Positions 19,138 to 26,858 of a DNA stretch of 64,000 nt are shown one piece after another; position 1 is the stretch's first letter, and the number at the start of each line of letters is the position of its first letter. A program made the translations under genes and the position numbers. A model generated the notes under the pieces. The model saw only the letters and a list, made by a program, of their open reading frames with translations. It ran no database searches and was not told the DNA's origin. Source of the DNA: Lachnospiraceae bacterium (lineage in GTDB: Bacteria > Bacillota > Clostridia > Lachnospirales > Lachnospiraceae); NCBI GenBank assembly GCA_024681775.1, contig JAILAF010000069.1, positions 62,001-126,000 of the forward strand, given 5' to 3'.

Positions 19138-21345
19138 CTAGCCGATGGCGGCGAGTCCCTCCTTGTAGGCATCGGCATAATGGATCTTGAAGTATGCCAG
19201 CCGTACTGCCATCATGGCATAGGCCACTGCATGTGCTTTCGGGAACAGGTAGCGGACCTTCCGGCAGACATTGAGGTACCAGTCCGGCATTCCCGCTTCC
19301 GTCATGAGAAGTGCCTGCTCTTCCTTCAGTCCCTTGCCCTTTCGTACCTGTTCCATGATCCTGTACGCATCCTCCCTACCGATGCCATATGACAACAGTG
19401 TCAGCATGACATCGTCTCTGGATGCGATGCATTCCTTCAAGGTGATGGTGCCCCTGCGGAAGAGGGGCTCCTGATTATCCATCCACACATCCGTTCCGTG
19501 GCACAGTCCGCTGATCTTCACCAGGTCCTCAAAGGTCCGGGCACCGGTCTGCGCAATGACGCGCCTTACATAATCTGCTCCGTATTCCGGGATATCCCGA
19601 ATCTCCGGAATGCTCTCGTCGCAGAGATAGGACAGAACCTCCTTCTCCTCCAGGGGGATGTCCTCGATTTTGACGCCGGTGTGATCCTGCAGGAAGTGCA
19701 GCAGTTCGTAACTGTCATGTCCCAGGATATCCAACTTCAGCAGGCTCCCCCACAGTTCGTGGTATTCAAAGGCCGTGGTCACGGCCTTTCCATATTCGGG
19801 ATGAATGAGGGGCGTAAAGCTTGCCAGTTCCTCTCCCTCGGGACAGACCATGATGCCGCCGGGATGGATCCCGTTCACCTTCTTCGTTCCCGCCAGGTCC
19901 TCCGTCAAAATCTCCATGAGCTCCCGATCGGGCAGATTCCTGTTCTTCCCATCATAGTATTTCTTGATCATGGCCTCCGCCTGCTGTCTCGTCCGAACCC
20001 CGATGGTCCCCGCATGGCAGGTCTCTCCCACACCGGGGAGCTCCTTCACGGTCTCCTGCACGGTCTCCCTGATGGAAGGAGCAAAATTGATGTCGATGTC
20101 CGGCTCCTTGTCCAGGTGGAATCCCAGGAAAGTTTCGACAGGAATGTCATATCCGCCGCAGGCAGCGGAAAGGGGATTGATCTCTGTGATGCCGCACAGG
20201 TATGCCACAAAGGAAGATCCAACGGACCCTCTGCAGCCCGCGGGATACCCTGCCTCCAGAGACTTCTGCACCAGCTTACGCCACATCAGGTAATACCCTG
20301 CGTAACCGTTTTTGCAGATGCCGGGCAGCTCCCGGTCCAGGCGCGCCCTCACCTCGGGATCCGGGGTTTCTCCGAAGAGCTCCTTCACTCTGTCCTCACA
20401 GATCCGGGTAATCTCCTCCTCCGCATTCGGCCATACCGGGCGGAATTTTCCCTCTCTGAGAGGAGCAATATATTCGATCTGCTGCTCGATCAGCTTCCGA
20501 TTTTCAAAGAGCCGTTCTGTGATCCCCTGTAACTCCTCCGGATCTCCCTTGGCAGGAGCGTAAAAATACGAATAGTAAGGCTCATCCTCATCCATCAGCT
20601 CGTGAAAGACTTTATCCTCCTCTGCCTTGCCCGCTTCGGAGATAAGGATTTCATAGGAAAGCCGGTCCTTCTCGTTAAAATACTGGGCATCGGATCCTGC
20701 CACCATGGGTACATCCCCCAGCTTCACCGAGCCGTAATACAGGTAAACGGGATCGTGCGTCTCGGAAGGAGTCACCTCCAGGAAATCATAATAGGCCGCT
20801 TTTTTCTTCAGCTCATCCAGGGCATCCTCCTCCATGGTCTCATTAAGGGAGGACACTTTCCCACGGATCAACTCCCGGATTTCTCCGCCAACACCTGCGG
20901 AAACTACCAGCAAGCCTTCCCGGTACCGGTCCAAAAGCGCCCTGGAGATTACCGGATATTTGGGATCTGCAGCTTTCAGACAGGCCTCCGTGATCATGCG
21001 ATAGAGATTCCGGAGACCCGTTTCATTTTTCACATAGAGCAGTACGGAATAGATTTTTCCGTCCTCTCCCCGCATGTCCCCCTCCATACCATAGATCAAC
21101 TTCAGGTAATCCTCGATATTTGCCTGTTCTCCGCCATCCTCACACTGCTTCCGATAGGCGTCCCAGAGCTTCTTCCATTCAGCATATGCTGCAGGAAACG
21201 CCTGAACCGTCATATGATCCGTGATAGCCAGTGCTCTGTAGCTGCAGACCCAGGCAAACCTCACCAGTTCCCGGGGATCCATGAGTCCACGCCCCTCCGA
21301 CATGGTGGTGTGACAATGCAGTTCGATGATTCCGTTCTCGTTCAT
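19138..21345 (-). CDS. Compact PolC-like DNA polymerase III alpha protein (PHP + polymerase core, no exonuclease insert)
   Basis: PHP: GIIELHCHTTMSEGRGLM...ALAITDHMTVQAFPAAY; polymerase: LVQKSLEAGYPAGCRGSVGSSFVAYLCGITEINPL, FLGFHLDKEPDIDINF, LLKLDILGHDSYELLHFLQDHTG, SGLCHGTDVWMDNQE, VRYLFPKAHAVAYAMMAVRLAYFKIHY. 735 aa versus ~1400 for canonical PolC. Confidence 0.88.
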   Translation of the reverse strand: MNENGIIELHCHTTMSEGRGLMDPRELVRFAWVCSYRALAITDHMTVQAFPAAYAEWKKLWDAYRKQCEDGGEQANIEDYLKLIYGMEGDMRGEDGKIYSVLLYVKNETGLRNLYRMITEACLKAADPKYPVISRALLDRYREGLLVVSAGVGGEIRELIRGKVSSLNETMEEDALDELKKKAAYYDFLEVTPSETHDPVYLYYGSVKLGDVPMVAGSDAQYFNEKDRLSYEILISEAGKAEEDKVFHELMDEDEPYYSYFYAPAKGDPEELQGITERLFENRKLIEQQIEYIAPLREGKFRPVWPNAEEEITRICEDRVKELFGETPDPEVRARLDRELPGICKNGYAGYYLMWRKLVQKSLEAGYPAGCRGSVGSSFVAYLCGITEINPLSAACGGYDIPVETFLGFHLDKEPDIDINFAPSIRETVQETVKELPGVGETCHAGTIGVRTRQQAEAMIKKYYDGKNRNLPDRELMEILTEDLAGTKKVNGIHPGGIMVCPEGEELASFTPLIHPEYGKAVTTAFEYHELWGSLLKLDILGHDSYELLHFLQDHTGVKIEDIPLEEKEVLSYLCDESIPEIRDIPEYGADYVRRVIAQTGARTFEDLVKISGLCHGTDVWMDNQEPLFRRGTITLKECIASRDDVMLTLLSYGIGREDAYRIMEQVRKGKGLKEEQALLMTEAGMPDWYLNVCRKVRYLFPKAHAVAYAMMAVRLAYFKIHYADAYKEGLAAIG

Positions 21346-21434
21346 ATTTTCCTCCTCGCTGTCCCCGATCCGGTGAGCCGATACAGAGAGAGCATATCAT
21401 AAATCAAGTACAAAAAACTTCCACCAATATTTTC

Positions 21435-21477
21435 AAAAAAAGCACCTCGGCAGACCGCAATCCGCCAAAGTGCTTTT
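21435..21477 (-). terminator. Intrinsic terminator downstream of the lipoprotein gene
   Basis: Minus strand GCACTTTGGCGGA...TCTGCCGAGGTGC followed by TTTTTTT. Confidence 0.78.
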
Positions 21478-21492
21478 CCCATACTGATATTT

Positions 21493-22146
21493 CTAATACT
21501 CCAGGCTGTCCAGGACGCCGTCGTGGAAATGATAATAGGACCGCAGACTGTCGCGGCTCATGGCATCGGCTTCTTCCGTGCTCTTCCAGATCACCCGCTC
21601 GTCTTTTACGAAATCCCGGCTGATCCAGTCGGCAACAAAGATCTGGGTATCCGCACCCCAGTCTGCGGGATTGATCCCGGCGATGCTGCTCCGGTCCAGC
21701 CCGTAGGCGCTGACCATGATCTGAATATTGTCCACCTTCGCAACAAGATCCTCAAAGGTCCGGATGTCCTTGCCCAGATGCTGGCCGGGACGGCCGTACC
21801 AGGCCACCACATAGATGCTCTCGCACCCGAGTCTGCTCCGGAAGTACTCGTCGATCCGGGCGGCATACTCTTTTTTCATGTAGTTGTCACCGTTCAGGGA
21901 AGGATCCGCTATGGAAATCTCCACATCAAAAATACGTCCCTCCGACTCCATGGTAACAGTGCCCCCGTCCCCGGCGGAATTCAGCTTCACGCCCTTCACG
22001 TCGGGTGTGATCTCGTATTTTTCCCGTATGTAGTCCCGCGCCAGATCCTGCACGATCCTCTCGGCACTGTAGCCGCAACCGGCAAACAGTCCCAGGCAGA
22101 CCGTCAGGGCGGCCAGCAGAAGGATCCTCATCCAAGTCTCTCTCAT
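21493..22146 (-). CDS. Putative lipoprotein of unknown function
   Basis: MRETWMRILLLAALTVCLGLFAGCGYSAERIV: signal peptide plus lipobox LFAGC. Confidence 0.7.
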   Translation of the reverse strand: MRETWMRILLLAALTVCLGLFAGCGYSAERIVQDLARDYIREKYEITPDVKGVKLNSAGDGGTVTMESEGRIFDVEISIADPSLNGDNYMKKEYAARIDEYFRSRLGCESIYVVAWYGRPGQHLGKDIRTFEDLVAKVDNIQIMVSAYGLDRSSIAGINPADWGADTQIFVADWISRDFVKDERVIWKSTEEADAMSRDSLRSYYHFHDGVLDSLEY

Positions 22147-22220
22147 CCTGTCCTCCCTGATCCGTGATGCGCATCGCATGATCCCGATATCGGTGCCGGT
22201 GACGACGCAGCTTCCCTGCA

Positions 22221-22613
22221 TCAGAACCGGATCACTTCCGGTGCCTTGGTAAAAGAGAAGAAGGTCGCCGTAGCGTCCTCGAAATACAATACCTCGGTAT
22301 TGCCGTCGTCTGCGGAATACATGCCCTGCAGGGAAGGATAAGCGTCCAGCATGGACTGTCTCGCCTCTCTGCGGTCGTCCTCGATGAGTCGGCCGGATAC
22401 CCGGAGCCAGTCTCCGCCCTTGCAGGCGCAGATCTCTGCCTTGGGATTGGCGTGCAGCTGCTTCGACACGTCTTTGGACTTGCCGGTCTGGATGTAGAGT
22501 TTTCCTTCAAAAACATGGGCCGTTCCGAAGGGTCTGACTCTGGGCTGGTCACCGTCGACGGTAGCCAGATAGTAGACTTCCGCTTCTTTCAAAAACTGTA
22601 CGACTCTTTCCAT
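22221..22613 (-). CDS. Pyridoxamine 5'-phosphate oxidase family protein
   Basis: FLKEAEVYYLATVDGDQPRVRPFGTAHVFEGKLYIQTGKSKDVSKQLHANPKAEICA. Confidence 0.85.
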   Translation of the reverse strand: MERVVQFLKEAEVYYLATVDGDQPRVRPFGTAHVFEGKLYIQTGKSKDVSKQLHANPKAEICACKGGDWLRVSGRLIEDDRREARQSMLDAYPSLQGMYSADDGNTEVLYFEDATATFFSFTKAPEVIRF

Positions 22614-22662
22614 TTTGAATCCTCCTTCTTCGATCCCCGTCGACCCTTAAGGCGCTTCGCCC

Positions 22663-24939
22663 TCAGTGAAGGGGCGGAATTCCCTGAGCGTAGAGAATCT
22701 CATTTTTCAATGTACCGGGCACGTCTCTGCCCATGTTGACGATCTTCTTGGACAGCGTATCCAGCCTGTGGAGGCGCTGTGCCTCTTTGAACCTGTAATG
22801 CTCAATGGGCTCCTGATAGAGCGGATTGACCATGAGCTTGTCGCAGATCTCCTTGCGGAACGGACAGTAGGTAAAGAGGATCGACTTGGAGACCTTGTTT
22901 AATCTGGGAGAACCTGCCGCCTCGAAGAGGATCCAGATCAGGTAGTCCCTGACGAACATTTCCTTGAAGGAATTCTTGGCGCGCTGGAGACTGTTTTTCA
23001 CCTTCTCCTTCGCCTCGTTGCTCAGGTCCCTGTTCTTGCGATAGAACTGTACATAGTCGAAGTATTCGCTGGTAAGGCTCTTGTCGGTGATGTCGTTCCA
23101 TCTTGCGCCCTGCACACGCTTGCACATCTCCCAGCGGAATTCGCCGGCGAGACGGATCATGGTATTCTGCAGGTCGTCCATGTGGAAAATGGAGACACAC
23201 ATACGGGCCGGACTGTTGCGGACCTTGCCCTCGATCTCCTGCCACATGACGCCGCGGACACCCACGTTGGGCATCAGGATGATATCCGGCAGATACTCCA
23301 GATGGATGGGCTCCTTGGACATGACATCGATGTTTTCCTTGTCCAGGCTCTCGCGATAGAAGGCGGAGAAATCGATGGTGCGGATCTTCTCGATGGCAGC
23401 CCCCAGGGATTTGGCGGTGACATAGGTGGACTCCAGGTCCTTCAGCACATTCTGCTTTGCAAAAATAGGGCAGAAGGTGGTGATCCTTCCGAAGGTCATA
23501 CGGTTCACCATGGGGAAGAGATTCTTCATCTCGTAACCCACACGGCCCATGGGGTTGGACGCCAGCTGCTGCAGCTCCTGGGGTGTGATATTGCCCGCCA
23601 CCTGCTGCTTGTGGAGATAGTCGTTGTAATCCGACTCAAACTCGTCGCGGCTGGGATTTTTCCTGCCCTCATAGATGGCAAGCAGCCAGTCGTAGAGGGT
23701 ATAGACACCGGCGCTGCCGTCCGCCTTTATGCTCCGGGCCAGCTTCGCCAGGATCTGACAGTTCTCGGGGCCCGCCAGCTCCTCGTCGCAATAGCCGAAA
23801 TACAGGAACATCTTCACCGGTAGCGGAGGATTGGGATCCTTCACCGCCTTGATGAACAGCACCGTATAGAGGCCGTAGAATTCCTGGGTAATGGCCTTGC
23901 GGAGCTTCACGGTGTCGTCGTCCATGGCATCGATGTCCTTGAGCTTACGCAAGGTGGAGATATGTCTGCGGAAGGAGTCCGCATCCTCCCAGTCCGCACC
24001 GGCGTAGATCAGGATCTCGTTTAAGGAGTTCACCAGCTCCATGGGAGCATCCGAGGCCTGTTCCTCCTCCTGATCCGGATCCGTCTTTTTCACATTGCTG
24101 GTGAGCTCTGCGATGCGGTCCTTGTGCATGGGAAGTGACAGATCCGTCACTTCGGAATACTGCTCGCAGATCCGCAGCAGTTCCTCGTAGAGGTCCTTCG
24201 CTTCCCGGGAGCTCTGATCGATATGATAATACAGGCCGGAGATGCCGCCGAAGAGATCCTCCCCGTCCTCGGAAAAATACACGCTCGCCATCTGCTGTCT
24301 GTACTGCTCATGTCCCTCCAGGATCTGGAAGGCCTTGCGGCAGTCCAGGCTGCCCTTGCGGATCATGCCCAGAGACACGTTGGGCTCCGCCACCAGATGG
24401 GGTGCCAGCCCGCCGGAATACACCTTGATCAGGCTGCTGTAATAGTCCGCCAGCCACAGGTCGGGGGCTTCCTCCACCAGGTAGGAGGTGCACTCCTCAT
24501 ATCCCCTGACGCTGTTTACCTTCTGCCGCATCTGGGTGGACAGGGAGGTATAGGTTCCCATGTCCTTGACCAGGTTCCGGTACAGCTCGCTGCAGCGGAC
24601 CTCGGAATTGGAGCACTGCTCCAGCAGGAAGGAATTCTGACGGAACAGGCTCATGAGGCACACTCTCGCCAGCTCCGGCTGTTCTTTCAAAAGATCCTTC
24701 AACTGATCCAGGCTGCGGAGCGGATATTCCATGTAGGTGACCTTTTCCAGCGCCGCATAGCCCAGGAAATGAACCTCGTTGCATACCTCGCAGATCCCCA
24801 GCACATCGCCCTTCTTCAGGACGAATTTTCCCCCGGGATAGGTGACCTCCACGGTACCTGCCAGCACCAGCCGGATGTGGGTCAAGGGATAGCCCACTTT
24901 TGCGATCACTGTTCCTTTTTCAACTTCGGTTGCTGCCAT
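22663..24939 (-). CDS. Cyclic nucleotide-binding-like domain protein with large uncharacterised C-terminal region
   Basis: N-terminus EKGTVIAKVGYPLTHIRLVLAGTVEVTYPGGKFVLKKGDVLGICEVCNEVHFLGYAALEKVTYMEYPL resembles a cupin-like cNMP-binding domain; the remaining ~600 aa not recognised. Confidence 0.65.
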   Translation of the reverse strand: MAATEVEKGTVIAKVGYPLTHIRLVLAGTVEVTYPGGKFVLKKGDVLGICEVCNEVHFLGYAALEKVTYMEYPLRSLDQLKDLLKEQPELARVCLMSLFRQNSFLLEQCSNSEVRCSELYRNLVKDMGTYTSLSTQMRQKVNSVRGYEECTSYLVEEAPDLWLADYYSSLIKVYSGGLAPHLVAEPNVSLGMIRKGSLDCRKAFQILEGHEQYRQQMASVYFSEDGEDLFGGISGLYYHIDQSSREAKDLYEELLRICEQYSEVTDLSLPMHKDRIAELTSNVKKTDPDQEEEQASDAPMELVNSLNEILIYAGADWEDADSFRRHISTLRKLKDIDAMDDDTVKLRKAITQEFYGLYTVLFIKAVKDPNPPLPVKMFLYFGYCDEELAGPENCQILAKLARSIKADGSAGVYTLYDWLLAIYEGRKNPSRDEFESDYNDYLHKQQVAGNITPQELQQLASNPMGRVGYEMKNLFPMVNRMTFGRITTFCPIFAKQNVLKDLESTYVTAKSLGAAIEKIRTIDFSAFYRESLDKENIDVMSKEPIHLEYLPDIILMPNVGVRGVMWQEIEGKVRNSPARMCVSIFHMDDLQNTMIRLAGEFRWEMCKRVQGARWNDITDKSLTSEYFDYVQFYRKNRDLSNEAKEKVKNSLQRAKNSFKEMFVRDYLIWILFEAAGSPRLNKVSKSILFTYCPFRKEICDKLMVNPLYQEPIEHYRFKEAQRLHRLDTLSKKIVNMGRDVPGTLKNEILYAQGIPPLH

Positions 24940-24987
24940 ATTTCCCCCGTACTCCCCGAAGACTTCCGACTTCGTTTCCTGTTTTCG

Positions 24988-26613
24988 TTACAGACTGACA
25001 TCCTGCAGCTTTCTTACCAGCTCCGACTCCTTCACGGGCTTCGTGATGTAGGCGTCGATCCCCACGGAGTGAAACTTCTCCCGGTCCACGGAATAGGCGT
25101 CCGCACCCACTGCGATGATGGGCACTCCCGCCAGATCCGGGTCTCCCAGATTGCGGATCCTGCGGGCGGCGCCGAAGCCGTCCAGACCCGTCATCTTCAC
25201 ATCCATCAATACCGCATTGTAGTAAAAAGGATTGCTCCGTTTCACCATCTCTGCGCCCACGATACCGTTGGCGGCCGCTTCCACATTCGCACCGTATTTG
25301 TGCAGGATGCGGCTCATCTCCTCCAGGCACTGCATCTGGTCGTCCACGATCAGGAAGCGTCTGCCTTCGAACATGCCGTGGAGCGCATTTTCCTGCTGCC
25401 GCAGGCTCTTCTCGTTCTCTGTCTTCCGGCGGATGGGATCCTGGTCGGAGAGGTGGAAGTCCACCACCACATGGAACACGCTTCCCACGCCTTTTTCACT
25501 GGTAAAGAAGATCTTGCCCCCCATCATCTCCACCAGCTCCTTGGCCAGGGCCAGTCCCAGACCGCTGCCGGGGATGCCGTTCTCCGAGGAGCCGTACTCT
25601 CTGGAGAAGGGCTGGAAGATCTTTCTGGCAAATTCCTTGTCGATGCCGATGCCATGGTCCTCCACCATGAATTCCAGGGTCACATAGCTGCTTAAAGGGG
25701 TGCGCTGCTCCTGGACCGTCAGGGTGATCTCCGTCTTCTCGTCGGAGTAGATGGAGGCATTGGTCAGGATCACCATCATGATCTGCAGCATCCGAGCCCG
25801 GTCGCACAGGAGGATCCTGTCGGGGGTCTCCATCTTCACGCGGAACTTCTGCTTCCGTTCCTTGCACATGGGGGTAAATTCCGCCCGGAGCTCGCCTACG
25901 ATGGACTTTAAGCTCTCCTCGTTCTCCACGATGTGTTCCCGGCCGCTGCGGATCCTGGTGATGTCCAGCAGATTGTCCATCATCCGCACCAGCTCGTTGC
26001 TGGCGGACATGATGCCCTGGAGATAGCTCTCCAGCTCACTGCCGGGCTGGGCCTGAGTCAGCGCCAGCTGGGTGTACCCCATAACGGTGTTCATGGGGGT
26101 CCGGAAATCGTGAGACATGTTTTTCAGGAAGACGGCCTTGGCCTGGTTGGCCGCATTGGCCTCCCGGAGCGCCATCTCCAAAAGGCCGCGCTCCCGCTCG
26201 GCCTCCTGACGCAGACGATAGGTGGATGCTCTGTCGTCCTCCACCTTGCGGAAAGCGAAAAAGACCTTTACGAGGACACCACCGGCGAACTCGCAGGGGA
26301 ACCACTCCGTCTGTCTCCACTTGCCGTACTTGTTGGTGTAGGAGGTGCTCAGCACCTTCCCGGGGGCCAGATTATCCCGCAGGAAATCAGGGCTGCCGTA
26401 GGTCATCTGCTGGTCCTGGTATTCCGTATCCACGCGCTCGGGGATGTAGCTGTTCAGGAATTCGGAGTATTTCATCGCCTCCTTCATGCCGAAGGAGCCC
26501 TGCTCGTCGCCCTTGTAGATACAGGTGATCAGATCCTTCTCCAGATCGATCTCGTAGATCAGCAGATAACGGGACAGTCCCGCCATGATCAAACCGTCAC
26601 TGTAATGTTCCAT
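24988..26613 (-). CDS. Hybrid sensor histidine kinase / response regulator
   Basis: FLKNMSHDFRTPMNTVMGY (H box), NGIPGSGLGLALAKELVEMMGG, receiver FLIVDDQMQCLEEMSRIL...VLMDVKMTGLDGFGAARRIR...YITKPVKESEL. Start at MEHYSDG (26613) has GGGAGG upstream. Confidence 0.9.
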   Translation of the reverse strand: MEHYSDGLIMAGLSRYLLIYEIDLEKDLITCIYKGDEQGSFGMKEAMKYSEFLNSYIPERVDTEYQDQQMTYGSPDFLRDNLAPGKVLSTSYTNKYGKWRQTEWFPCEFAGGVLVKVFFAFRKVEDDRASTYRLRQEAERERGLLEMALREANAANQAKAVFLKNMSHDFRTPMNTVMGYTQLALTQAQPGSELESYLQGIMSASNELVRMMDNLLDITRIRSGREHIVENEESLKSIVGELRAEFTPMCKERKQKFRVKMETPDRILLCDRARMLQIMMVILTNASIYSDEKTEITLTVQEQRTPLSSYVTLEFMVEDHGIGIDKEFARKIFQPFSREYGSSENGIPGSGLGLALAKELVEMMGGKIFFTSEKGVGSVFHVVVDFHLSDQDPIRRKTENEKSLRQQENALHGMFEGRRFLIVDDQMQCLEEMSRILHKYGANVEAAANGIVGAEMVKRSNPFYYNAVLMDVKMTGLDGFGAARRIRNLGDPDLAGVPIIAVGADAYSVDREKFHSVGIDAYITKPVKESELVRKLQDVSL

Positions 26614-26648
26614 GCCGCCTCCCAAAGGAATATGCTCTTCGGGCGAAA

Positions 26649-26858
26649 TCAATGGATTCCGGTTACCTCGTAATCCTTTTCTTCCACCGCTTTTTTCAGG
26701 ATATCATCCGCCACATCACTCCCCAGAGTGACCACAGCGGTGCCTTTCTCATGGCTCACCTGCGCGCTCTCCACGCCTTCCAGGCTCTCCAGAGCCTTCT
26801 TCACGGATGCCTCGCAATGTGCGCACATCATGCCTTTGATTTCAATCGTTTTCTCCAT
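26649..26858 (-). CDS. Possible independently translated CopZ-like chaperone (internal in-frame start in copA)
   Basis: In-frame ATG at 26858 preceded by AAGGAGG (26870-26876); yields a 69-aa protein with MMCAHC motif. Confidence 0.5.
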   Translation of the reverse strand: MEKTIEIKGMMCAHCEASVKKALESLEGVESAQVSHEKGTAVVTLGSDVADDILKKAVEEKDYEVTGIH

